Part shown: positions 1-7,744 of the stretch, one piece after another
Position numbering within the stretch: the first letter of the stretch is position 1
Layout: every line of letters starts with the position of its first letter
From: Cyclobacteriaceae bacterium
Lineage (GTDB): Bacteria > Bacteroidota > Bacteroidia > Cytophagales > Cyclobacteriaceae
Direction: 5' to 3'
Assembly: GCA_023151255.1 (NCBI GenBank)
Contig: JAKLJG010000015.1
Location: 1 to 48,038, forward strand
Length of the DNA stretch: 48,038 bases
Position numbers and translations under genes: made by a program
Notes under the pieces: model-generated
Told to the model about the DNA's origin: nothing
What the model saw: only the letters and a program-made list of their open reading frames with translations
Databases searched by the model: none

Positions 1-1
1 G

Positions 2-451
2 ATAAGGCCCGGGTTTTTTGTTCCTGAAACCAAAAAAATTGATTCGTTGCTGAAGGATTTCCAGGAAAAGCATGTGCATATGGCTATTGTGGTGGATGAG
101 TATGGGGGGACCTCCGGCCTGATTACGCTTGAAGATGTAATTGAGGAAATTATTGGGGAGATAAACGATGAGTTTGACGAGGCCGGTCAGAAATTTCAAC
201 GGTTAGACGAGCTAAACTTTATCTTTGAAGGACGAATTACCCTTCATGACTTTTGTAAGGCCCTGGATATACCTGCCGATACATTTGATGATGTACGCGG
301 AGAAAGTGAATCACTGGGCGGGCTAATCCTTGAATTAAACGAAGGGTTTCCTGCAGTGGGCGATCGCATTGCGTATCGCCAGTTTACCTTCACTGTTGAA
401 TCGCTTGATAAAAAGCGAATCAGGCGGGTGCGCGTAACCATATCGGAATAG
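2..451 (+). CDS. gldE: GldE, C-terminal part (CBS / CorC-HlyC domain membrane protein)
   Basis: The frame is open from the left edge, so this is the 3' end of a gene that starts outside the window. The visible ~149 residues hold the end of the second CBS domain (the [21 protein letters not shown] region is typical) followed by a CorC/HlyC transporter-associated domain (residues ~65-145), which ends in [11 protein letters not shown]. In the family, an N-terminal DUF21 membrane domain precedes these. CorC-type proteins are linked to cation efflux; in gliding Bacteroidota the gldE copy sits next to gldD and its overexpression can rescue some gldD mutants. The assignment to GldE rather than a generic CorC rests on the directly downstream gldD, 4 nt away. 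Confidence 0.88.
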   Translation: MRPGFFVPETKKIDSLLKDFQEKHVHMAIVVDEYGGTSGLITLEDVIEEIIGEINDEFDEAGQKFQRLDELNFIFEGRITLHDFCKALDIPADTFDDVRGESESLGGLILELNEGFPAVGDRIAYRQFTFTVESLDKKRIRRVRVTISE

Positions 452-455
452 CCAC

Positions 456-1046
456 ATGACCATCACAAAAATCTCATTGGTACTGTGCATGATTTGCCTC
501 GTTACCGGCTGCCAGCGCGAATTCCTGCCAAAACCCATCGGCTACAACCGCCTTGTGATGCCTGACCCTGAGTACCTTCCGCTACCCGATTCGCTGCCGT
601 ACTCATTTGAATATTCCCGTCATGCCCGGCTGCTGGCCGATACTTCGGGTTTCAGTGAACGGTACTGGATTGAACTGTATTATCCTCTTTTAAAATCAAA
701 TATTCATATCACCTACAAGCCTATTCAAAACAGCGAGCAACTGCTGAAAGAGTTTGTAAACGATGCCTACACGTTAGCGGCCAAACACCAGATAAAAGCC
801 TACGCCATTGATGAGGTGATTGTAAAAACACCTTCGGGCAAAACCGCGGTGGTGGTAGAGTTACAGGGCGAAGTGCCCAGCCAGATGCAGTTTACCATTA
901 CCGATTCTACCCGAAATTTTCTACGCGGTGCGCTTTACTTCAACACCAAAGTGCACAACGATTCACTGAAGCCGGCCATTGAGTATATGAAAAAAGATAT
1001 TATGCATTTGATTAATACCTTCGCCTGGAAACCTGTTAAAAAGTAA
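456..1046 (+). CDS. gldD: GldD, gliding motility lipoprotein
   Basis: A 196-aa lipoprotein. The N-terminus is a lipoprotein signal peptide with lipobox VTGC (Cys19), so the mature protein should be anchored in a membrane, facing the periplasm. The body matches the GldD family as I know it (PKPxGYNRLxxPDPEY-like start, then YSRHARLL and a Tyr-rich ELYYPLL region). GldD is one of the proteins required for gliding in Flavobacterium johnsoniae; its biochemical role is not settled. ATG 456 lies 4 nt after the gldE stop, and the stop codon abuts the ATG of the next gene, so the three genes are probably one transcript. Confidence 0.9.
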   Translation: MTITKISLVLCMICLVTGCQREFLPKPIGYNRLVMPDPEYLPLPDSLPYSFEYSRHARLLADTSGFSERYWIELYYPLLKSNIHITYKPIQNSEQLLKEFVNDAYTLAAKHQIKAYAIDEVIVKTPSGKTAVVVELQGEVPSQMQFTITDSTRNFLRGALYFNTKVHNDSLKPAIEYMKKDIMHLINTFAWKPVKK

Positions 1047-2201
1047 ATGTTTACATCCAAACGCAACAAGTTTACTTTACCGCCCGCCATTGTATACCTC
1101 AACTGCGCCTATATGTCGCCCCTGCTGAAAAGCGTGGAGAAGGTCGGTATCCGAGCGATTCGGAAAAAGAGAAATCCGGCAATGATAACGGTTGATGATT
1201 TTTTCACAGACACTGAATTGCTGCGTGCTGCATACGCTCAGCTCATCAATGCACCGGAGCCAAGGCGCATCGTTATTATACCCTCCGTTTCATATGGAAT
1301 GGCCAATGTGGTTAAAAACCTGCCGATCAAACGCGGTGAACATATTATTGTAGCCTCCGAACAATTTCCCAGCAATTATTACCCCTGGAAAAGCTTATGC
1401 GATGACACGGGTGCAGAGATAACCGTTGTATCACCCCCTGATGGGTTTGTTAATCGTGGCAAACAATGGAATGAACGCATCCTTGAAACCATCAACAACA
1501 AAACAAAAGCAGTGGCCATTGGCCATGTGCATTGGGCTGACGGTACCCGTTTTGATTTGGAGGCCATCCGCAAACGTACCAGAGAGGTTGGCGCATTGCT
1601 GATAATTGATGGAACCCAATCGGTAGGCGCGCTGCCATTTGATGTGCAAACTATCCAGCCCGATGCGCTTATTTGTGCCGGCTACAAGTGGCTGCTCGGC
1701 CCGTACTCTATCGGCCTGGCTTACTATGGAGAATTTTTTGACAATGGTAAGCCGGTGGAAGAAAACTGGATAAACCGCAGTGCCAGTGAAGATTTTGCCG
1801 GGCTTGTGAATTACAAAGACACCTACCAGCCGGGATCACTCCGCTATGAAGTTGGAGAACACAGTAATTTCATTCTGGTGCCCATGCTGCTAAAGGCCAT
1901 TCAGCAACTCAATAACTGGAAGCCTGACAGAATACAGGAATACTGCAGCCAGCTAAGCGCTCCCGCTATCGATTCGCTAAAGCACCTGGGTTACCGGATT
2001 GAAGATGCGAACTGGCGGGGCGGCCACCTGTTTGGCATTCGATTACCGGATACGGTGGCCATGGAAAAAGTTAAACAAGCGCTCCTGAAAAACAAGGTGT
2101 TTGTTTCGTACCGGGGCAATGCCATCCGGGTGGCTCCGAATGTTTATAATACCGATAATGACTTACGTAAACTGGTCAGGGTTTTAACAAAGTTCAGATA
2201 G
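1047..2201 (+). CDS. Class V aminotransferase / cysteine desulfurase-like PLP enzyme
   Basis: A 384-aa fold-type I PLP enzyme. The Schiff-base lysine is seen in the CAGYKWLLGPY motif (Lys214). The PLP-pyridine aspartate is in LLIIDGTQSVGA (Asp188), with a conserved His in the GHVHWADGTRFDL segment. The order of motifs is that of the class V group (SufS/IscS, kynureninase, isopenicillin-N epimerase-like). No catalytic Cys loop of SufS/IscS is evident, so a desulfurase role is not supported; the isopenicillin-N-epimerase-like subgroup fits better. The ATG abuts the gldD TAA, which suggests translational coupling, but a link to gliding is only positional. The 3' end overlaps the convergent 2H phosphoesterase gene by 8 nt. 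Confidence 0.85.
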   Translation: MFTSKRNKFTLPPAIVYLNCAYMSPLLKSVEKVGIRAIRKKRNPAMITVDDFFTDTELLRAAYAQLINAPEPRRIVIIPSVSYGMANVVKNLPIKRGEHIIVASEQFPSNYYPWKSLCDDTGAEITVVSPPDGFVNRGKQWNERILETINNKTKAVAIGHVHWADGTRFDLEAIRKRTREVGALLIIDGTQSVGALPFDVQTIQPDALICAGYKWLLGPYSIGLAYYGEFFDNGKPVEENWINRSASEDFAGLVNYKDTYQPGSLRYEVGEHSNFILVPMLLKAIQQLNNWKPDRIQEYCSQLSAPAIDSLKHLGYRIEDANWRGGHLFGIRLPDTVAMEKVKQALLKNKVFVSYRGNAIRVAPNVYNTDNDLRKLVRVLTKFR

Positions 2202-2763
2202 ACTGGCCCAGGTCAAACTCCTGAAAGACTTCCCAGATTTTTCCGTTATGCTTTAGCAAAGCAATTTGCTTCGCTAAAAATTCACCACCGAACGGTTTAT
2301 TCTTAAACTCCTCCCACGCCATTTTAAAGGCTGTCTTTTTTAAATCGCGGAAAGCCAGTGTTACGTGTGGATGAAACGGATTGTCTTTGTGTGTGGCATT
2401 GAACAGGTTCAGCACTACTCTACAAAACCGTGAAAGTTTCTTATGCAAATTTTCCAGCGGTTCTGATTTTTGGATATCAATAAATAGTACACGCGGTGGA
2501 AAACACCCGAAGTTTTGAAAATGAATCTGAACAGGAGAACAAGCCGAAAAAAAATCACTCAGTTTGTCGGTAAGGACTTTCTCCTTTCCAGGCCGCCACT
2601 GAAACGGCATGTGCAGGGTAATGTGGGGCGGAGAATTAAGTGAAGCCCTGCTATTGTACTGGTTACTGAAATGAACTTTTAACTCCTGCGCTAATTCATG
2701 GTAGGGCTCGGGCAGTATAATTGCTATGAAATAAAGGGCTGTGCTTGTCTAATTCTTTTCCAT
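2194..2763 (-). pseudogene. 2H phosphoesterase (2'-5' RNA ligase / YjcG-like) with in-frame amber codon near the start
   Basis: Translating the minus strand upstream of the first internal ATG (2610) gives a clear family N-terminus (LYFIAIILPEPYHELA) and the first 2H motif, HITL, near 2617-2625. The second motif, HVTL, lies near 2355-2370. Two HxT/S motifs are the signature of 2H phosphoesterases, which act on cyclic phosphodiester or RNA ends. The frame has no ATG, GTG or TTG between a TAG at 2749-2751 and the first motif. The only sensible start is ATG 2763, giving M-E-K-N-stop-T-S-T-A-L-Y-F. Either codon 5 has mutated to amber, or there is a base error or a non-standard start. Starting at 2610 would delete the first catalytic motif. 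The rest of the frame is intact to the stop at 2194. Confidence 0.75.
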
Positions 2764-2879
2764 CAACTCTTCAAAAACAAGATTTCGTTGTCTCAGGAGG
2801 AACTAAAATATACCACAAAAATCACATTGCTCTCCAACTCTTCTGCGGCTAATTTGGCCAGTATTAAACCCAAAATGAC

Positions 2880-3573
2880 ATGAGATACACTATGTTGACC
2901 TGGGCAATGGTAATAGGTTTTGCCATTTCCTGCAGTGATGATGAGGAGAAACCATACCAATGCACAGACTGCGCACTTACACCAGAAGCCGTGGCTGCGA
3001 ACGACAATTCCGGTAAAGGAATTTACAAAGGACTTGTTGTTGGTTCCAGCGGCACAATTAAGTTCAACATTGCCAATAGCGGATCTACGATTGATCTTAA
3101 TTCTTGACGGTGTTACCATTCCGCTGACGACTACAGCAACCTACGATATTGCCAATGGCTTTGAGGGCTACTTTACCAACTCTACCAGCAGTGTATCCAT
3201 TGGATTTTACGTAACTGCCGATGGTTTGGATTATGCCGTATTTGATCTTGAGATTGACGGACATCCAGATGCCATGATTGAAGTGGTTAAAGAACTTTCA
3301 ACTGCTTTGGTTAAAGTGTTCGAAGGAACCTACTCCGGTGACGGAAATGGCGCATTCAATATGCTTGCTAAGGGAAGTGAATGGGAAGTTCTGATTGATG
3401 AGGGATACCTTTTTTCAGGCGCTATAGATGAAGGCGGTAATTTATCCTGTGATTTTGATGATTGCGAGTTCATAGAAGTTACGGGCAAAATCATTGGCGA
3501 TACCGCTTCCGGTAATTGGAGTTCAAATTTCGATGACGATAACGGAAAGTGGAAAGCTGAACGAACCCTATAG
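2880..3573 (+). pseudogene. Small exported lipoprotein, frameshifted
   Basis: The first frame (from ATG 2880, or ATG 2892) encodes a lipoprotein signal with lipobox AISC followed by an acidic stretch, and stops at a TGA at 3105-3107 after ~75 residues. The sequence continues without interruption in the +1 frame from about 3100 to the stop at 3573, with an Asp/Gly/Thr-rich, beta-strand-like composition (about 155 residues). Removing one base near 3095-3100 joins STIDL to ILDGVTIPL in a natural way, so this is one gene of ~230 codons with a one-base insertion. Whether it is a true mutation or a sequence error cannot be told here. No domain was recognised. It ends 5 nt from the convergent peptidase gene. 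Confidence 0.7.
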
Positions 3574-3578
3574 CTGTT

Positions 3579-5741
3579 CTACAGTTTTTCCAGGATGAAG
3601 TCCGTCATCATGGTGTACAGGTGGTGCCGCCTTTTGGCACCTCGTACTCCATGCGGGTCATCCGGATAGTAGAATGACCTGAATTGCTTGCCGGCATTGA
3701 TGAGGGCATCCTGTAAGGCCACGGAGTTTTGAAAGTGTACATTATCGTCACCCGTTCCGTGAATGAGCAGAAAATGCCCCTGGAGCCTGTCGGCATATTT
3801 TATGGGCGAGTTGTCATCGTAGCCGCTGGCATTGTCTTTCGGCAATTGCATGTAGCGCTCGGTATAAATGTTATCGTAGTACCGCCAGTTGGTAACCGGT
3901 GCCCCGGCAATACCCAGTTTATACACGCCTGCTCCTTTTGTCATTACCAGCGATGCCATGAATCCGCCATAACTCCATCCGTAAATGCCCAGGCGCGAGC
4001 CATCCACATAGGGCAATGAAGCGAGGTATTTTCCGCCAGCCAGTAAATCCTCCAGTTCCAGCTTGCCCATTTCTTTATAGGTTTGCTTTACAAACTTTTC
4101 TCCGCGGTAGCCCGACCCGCGGGTATCCAGCGTAACCACCAGGTAGCCCTTTTGAACAAGTAATTGGCCCCAGGTATCCGGGCCGTATGCCTGGCGCACA
4201 CTGGGTGCACGCGGGCCGCTGTACTGAAATACCATAACGGGGTATTTTTTTGATGGATCAAAATCGCGCGGCTTCATTATGGTTGCATCCAGTTGGGTTA
4301 TGCCATCAGCCGATGGATAGGTAAAGAACTCCCGGCCTACAAGTCCGTATTCTTCCGCGCGTTTGCTGAGCGCCTCATTGGTCTCAATCACTTTCACCTG
4401 CTTGTTTCCTTTTACCTGAAACAAGGTTACCTGCAGTGGCTGCGAAGCGCTGGTAAAGTAATCAAGGTAGTATTGGTAGTCGGTGCTGAGATTGATGGTG
4501 TGCGTACCTGGCACCGAAGTTAAAGCCGTTTTCTTCTTGCCGTCATAGCTGATGGCAAAGAGCTGTCGGCCAAGGTGACCTCCTTCTGTAGAGATGTAGT
4601 ACAGCGTCTTTGACTTTTCATCGGCACCCAGAAATTCAGTTACTTCCCAATCGCCCCGGGTAATCTGGTTAACCGGTTTGCCGTCAATCGTGTAGAGGTA
4701 CAGGTGCTTGTACCCGCTTTGCTCGCTGGAGTGAACAAAATGCTTTCCATCATTCAGGTAGGTAAGATCATCGCAATAGTCGATATCAATATACTTATCG
4801 TTTTTTTCGGTTAGCACTACTTTGCTTGTTCCTGTACTTGCATCGGCATGAAGTATATCGAGCACATTCTGGAGGCGGCTTAACCTGCGGATAGAAAGGG
4901 TGTTTGGGTTGGTTGTCCATTTAACCCGAGGAATATAAATATCGGTTTCACTACCGATGTCGGCTTTTATTTTTTTGCCGGATGCCAAATCATAAATCCA
5001 TATCTCAACCACTGAATTAGCTTCACCGGCTTTGGGATATTTAAACACGTAGTCTTCCGGGTACAGTGCACCTTTATTCCACTTTTGCATGGTGTATTGC
5101 CTCACGTTCGATTCATCGAAGCGATGGTAGGCCAGTTTCTTCCCATCGGGCGACCAGTAGAATGCTTTGGCGAAACTAAATTCCTCTTCATACACCCAGT
5201 CGGTGCTGCCGTTAATGATGTGGTTAAACTTCCCGTCATCGGTAACCTGTACTTCCTTCATGCTTGAAAGGTTAACATAAAACAGGTTGTTGCCGCGCAC
5301 AAAAGCCACGTTGGCTGCATCGGGCGAAAGGGCGGCATACGATTGCTTGCCGTTTGGCGATAACTTTTGTACTGTTTTAGTTGCTAAATCATAGATGTAA
5401 TATTCGGCTTTGAAGGATCTTCTGTAAATACCTTCGCGTTCCGTCATCAGCAAAAGTTTTTTCTCATCGCTGCTGAATTCATAATCCTGAATAGAAATTT
5501 TCGGTGTGAGTGCATCACCATCGCAAAGCATTTCCTCGGCCTGGCCGGTGGTTATGTTAATCCTGACAATCTTATTTCCATCCTGAGAAGAATAATACTT
5601 GCCATCTTTCATCCAGTTAATACCATACACCGAGCGTGTGGCAAACGTGTTTCGGAGGGTAAAGTCATCAACGGTGATTTGTTTTTGAGCGCTAATAGCA
5701 AGCGACTGAAGTATGAGCAGGGCTGTGATTAATTGTTTCAT
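3579..5741 (-). CDS. Dipeptidyl-peptidase IV-type serine peptidase (family S9B)
   Basis: A 720-aa exported peptidase with an N-terminal signal peptide (cleavage near SAQ, residue 19). Residues ~40-480 form the S9 beta-propeller. The propeller carries the DWVYEEEF motif, whose Glu pair binds the substrate amino terminus in DPP-IV. The C-terminal alpha/beta-hydrolase has the nucleophile motif GWSYGG (Ser590), Asp665 in GTGDDNVHFQ and His697 in DDPHG, the full triad with DPP-IV spacing. The expected activity is release of X-Pro or X-Ala dipeptides (or tripeptides) from peptide amino ends in the periplasm or outer membrane. Length and motif order are normal, and the gene appears to be transcribed alone. 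Confidence 0.93.
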   Translation of the reverse strand: MKQLITALLILQSLAISAQKQITVDDFTLRNTFATRSVYGINWMKDGKYYSSQDGNKIVRINITTGQAEEMLCDGDALTPKISIQDYEFSSDEKKLLLMTEREGIYRRSFKAEYYIYDLATKTVQKLSPNGKQSYAALSPDAANVAFVRGNNLFYVNLSSMKEVQVTDDGKFNHIINGSTDWVYEEEFSFAKAFYWSPDGKKLAYHRFDESNVRQYTMQKWNKGALYPEDYVFKYPKAGEANSVVEIWIYDLASGKKIKADIGSETDIYIPRVKWTTNPNTLSIRRLSRLQNVLDILHADASTGTSKVVLTEKNDKYIDIDYCDDLTYLNDGKHFVHSSEQSGYKHLYLYTIDGKPVNQITRGDWEVTEFLGADEKSKTLYYISTEGGHLGRQLFAISYDGKKKTALTSVPGTHTINLSTDYQYYLDYFTSASQPLQVTLFQVKGNKQVKVIETNEALSKRAEEYGLVGREFFTYPSADGITQLDATIMKPRDFDPSKKYPVMVFQYSGPRAPSVRQAYGPDTWGQLLVQKGYLVVTLDTRGSGYRGEKFVKQTYKEMGKLELEDLLAGGKYLASLPYVDGSRLGIYGWSYGGFMASLVMTKGAGVYKLGIAGAPVTNWRYYDNIYTERYMQLPKDNASGYDDNSPIKYADRLQGHFLLIHGTGDDNVHFQNSVALQDALINAGKQFRSFYYPDDPHGVRGAKRRHHLYTMMTDFILEKL

Positions 5742-5897
5742 CCGTTAGAGGTTTAATTCTGTCTTCAAATTTTGCATTAAAAAAATTGAAATAGCAATTC
5801 AAAGGTACAGGCGGGTAAATTACCGGACGAACCGTATTGCCAATTTGCTCAACCTTGGTTACAAACAAACTGGTGTGGCAAGGAAAGATTCAATAAA

Positions 5898-5905
5898 TAC
5901 ATTTG
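5898..5905 (+). promoter_or_regulatory. Possible -7 element for the DUF1801 gene
   Basis: TACATTTG matches the Bacteroidota -7 consensus TAnnTTTG and lies 43 nt before the ATG at 5949. No convincing TTG -33 element is at the right distance, so this is a weak call. Confidence 0.3.
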
Positions 5906-5948
5906 ACTGTTAGCCAGGAGAACACACGTTCTTACTACTTTTAGTTCC

Positions 5949-6362
5949 ATGAAACCCGAAAAACAGTCTGTTGATGAGATCATTACTGATTTACCCATAC
6001 ATGAACAGGTAATCGTGAAACGGCTTCGTTTACTTATTCTGGAATGCCTGCCTTACGCCAGGGAAAAGAACAACTACGGTGTGCCATTTTATACACGCAA
6101 CCGCATGATCTGTTTCATCTGGCCGCCCAGCGTGTATTGGGGACCAAAAAAACAAGACTATGCTAACAAGGGTGTGACACTTGGATTCTGCCAGGGAAAT
6201 TTAATGGCCAATGAAAACAATGTGCTAAAGGCAGAAGGACGCAAGCAAGTCTTTTGCATGTATTTTAAATCCCCGAATGATATTGATGAAAAAGTAATCC
6301 GGTCTCTGTTGTTCGAGGCTGGACTCATTGATGATGGATTCTCGAAAAAAAGAAAGGCTTAA
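5949..6362 (+). CDS. DUF1801 (YdhG-like) family protein
   Basis: A 137-aa soluble protein. It shows the DUF1801 layout: an N-terminal helix pair (ITDLPIHEQVIVKRLRLLIL), the CLPYAREKNNYGVPFY segment where the family has its E-x-x-x-YG-x-P-x-Y core, then alternating strands (MICFIWP, GVTLGFCQG) and a C-terminal helix. The fold is related to frataxin-like YdhG proteins. No enzymatic activity is established, and some members are discussed in connection with iron. It is transcribed alone and overlaps the convergent DUF2911 gene by 4 nt at the stop codons. Confidence 0.8.
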   Translation: MKPEKQSVDEIITDLPIHEQVIVKRLRLLILECLPYAREKNNYGVPFYTRNRMICFIWPPSVYWGPKKQDYANKGVTLGFCQGNLMANENNVLKAEGRKQVFCMYFKSPNDIDEKVIRSLLFEAGLIDDGFSKKRKA

Positions 6363-6913
6363 TATTCAATTGGCACAGCCACCACGATTTGATCCCACAG
6401 TAAAATCATTTCCACCTCCTCGCCCATTTTTTCAAACTGAATAGTAAACTGCTCAAATACGCGTTCCTGCTTCACGGCATGAACAGGAACGGAGAGTACA
6501 TCAAGTGCCGGATCGCGGTTGGCTTCCATCTTGCTGTTAACGCCCCACTGCCCGTATTCTGAGTTAAAAATAACCGTCCAGGTTACCGAGTCGGGTATCG
6601 TCCACAGGCTGTACTTGCCGGCTGGCAATTTTTTTCCTTCAATGGTTAAGGCTTTGTTGGTTTCAAATACAGTAGCCTCGTTGGCACCGGTGCGCCATAC
6701 CTTGCCATACGGTACCAACGCCCCGAAAATTTCACGGCCTTTTTTATATGGGCGATTGTATAGCACCCGCAAGCGCAACCCATTTTCTTCAAAAACCACT
6801 TCCTGCTCCGGACTAAACGATTTGGTGTGTTTGTAACGGATGTACTGAACCGTGAGCACCAGCGCAATAATGAGCACCGCGCCCACAGCCGAAAAGATCA
6901 GAAATTTCTTCAT
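6359..6913 (-). CDS. DUF2911 membrane-anchored protein
   Basis: A 184-aa protein with one N-terminal membrane anchor (FLIFSAVGAVLIIALVLTV, residues ~3-21) and a periplasmic DUF2911 domain. Diagnostic segments are YGKVWRTGANEAT, LPAGKYSLWTIP and WTVIFNSEYGQWG. The frame is open to 7021, but those 36 extra codons precede the obvious MKKF start and membrane helix, so ATG 6913 was chosen. DUF2911 proteins are common in Bacteroidota and of unknown function. Neighbours do not suggest a role. Confidence 0.85.
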   Translation of the reverse strand: MKKFLIFSAVGAVLIIALVLTVQYIRYKHTKSFSPEQEVVFEENGLRLRVLYNRPYKKGREIFGALVPYGKVWRTGANEATVFETNKALTIEGKKLPAGKYSLWTIPDSVTWTVIFNSEYGQWGVNSKMEANRDPALDVLSVPVHAVKQERVFEQFTIQFEKMGEEVEMILLWDQIVVAVPIEY

Positions 6914-7032
6914 AGAATAGGGTTGTTTTGAGGGATGAACCCGGTTACTAAGCTTAAAAACAATTTCCAATTCTGCTATAAAAATTATCCCGTCAGGGCT
7001 ATTTTTACAGCGCACAACCAATTTTCGCAGCT

Positions 7033-7152
7033 ATGGATGCATCCTGGACTCCCTTTTACGTAGTTATTGCCTTGTTTGTTCTGGCCATTATCTCGCCCTG
7101 GGTTTTCCCAAATAAAATGGTGAGCAAAGACGAGCACGACAACAAGTACTAA
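7033..7152 (+). CDS. 39-aa single-pass membrane peptide
   Basis: ATG 7033 to TAA 7152 encodes 39 residues: a short outer segment (MDASWTPF), one hydrophobic helix (YVVIALFVLAIISPWVF, ~17 residues) and a charged, Lys/Asp/His-rich tail ending in DNKY. The composition (positive-after, Pro-Trp at the helix end) is that of a real small membrane protein rather than chance. It sits 15 nt upstream of the LOG-family gene in the same direction, so the two may be cotranscribed. A possible -7 element, TATTTTTA, lies about 30 nt upstream. I do not recognise the family; small subunits of respiratory complexes have this shape, but nothing here proves that. Confidence 0.6.
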   Translation: MDASWTPFYVVIALFVLAIISPWVFPNKMVSKDEHDNKY

Positions 7153-7167
7153 CAGCAACCCATCCTT

Positions 7168-7704
7168 ATGAACATTGCCGTTTTCTGCGGCTCAGCCACG
7201 GGTAATAATTCCGTTTATGCTGATGCAGCGCGAGAACTGGGCATGTTACTGGCACAGCGCAACCATACCTTGGTTTATGGCGGGGGCAACATCGGGCTGA
7301 TGGGCATTTTGGCTGATGCCGTATTAAGCCAACATGGAAAAGTTATAGGGGTAATTCCCGGATTTCTATTCGAAAAAGAAGTGGGCCATACCGGCCTCAG
7401 CCAACTTGAGATTGTTGGCGGTATGCACGAACGCAAAAAGCGCATGGCCGACCTGGCGCACGCTGTTATTATGATGCCGGGAGGTTGGGGTACACTGGAT
7501 GAAACAGCCGAAATTTTAACGTGGCGACAATTGGGCCTTATTAACCTTCCGGTTGGTATTCTCAACATTAACTCATTTTATAACCCGCTGCTAGAGCAAC
7601 TCCAGCGCATGACAAATGAGGGCTTTCTAAAACCCGTTTACCTCAATTCCGTTATCATTGAAAATTCACCGGCCAGGCTGCTCGATCGGTTAAGCCTTCT
7701 GTAA
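7168..7704 (+). CDS. LOG family protein (nucleoside 5'-monophosphate phosphoribohydrolase-like)
   Basis: A 178-aa Rossmann-like protein with the LOG signature PGGWGTLDE (residues 104-112), the preceding MHERK (86-90), and the N-terminal VFCGSATGNN and YGGGNIGLMG nucleotide-binding segments. LOG proteins cleave cytokinin nucleoside monophosphates to the free base in plants and some bacteria; in most bacteria the physiological substrate is an AMP-like nucleotide. Length is typical. It was often annotated as lysine decarboxylase, which the motif does not support. It lies 15 nt after the 39-aa peptide gene. Confidence 0.92.
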   Translation: MNIAVFCGSATGNNSVYADAARELGMLLAQRNHTLVYGGGNIGLMGILADAVLSQHGKVIGVIPGFLFEKEVGHTGLSQLEIVGGMHERKKRMADLAHAVIMMPGGWGTLDETAEILTWRQLGLINLPVGILNINSFYNPLLEQLQRMTNEGFLKPVYLNSVIIENSPARLLDRLSLL

Positions 7705-7744
7705 AAGAAGGGCTTTAAATTAATTACCTTGTCGTTGAAACGAC

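Noticed and set aside
2793-3119. 108-codon minus-strand frame over the lipoprotein
   Set aside because: It opposes the lipoprotein signal and coding region and has no family features.
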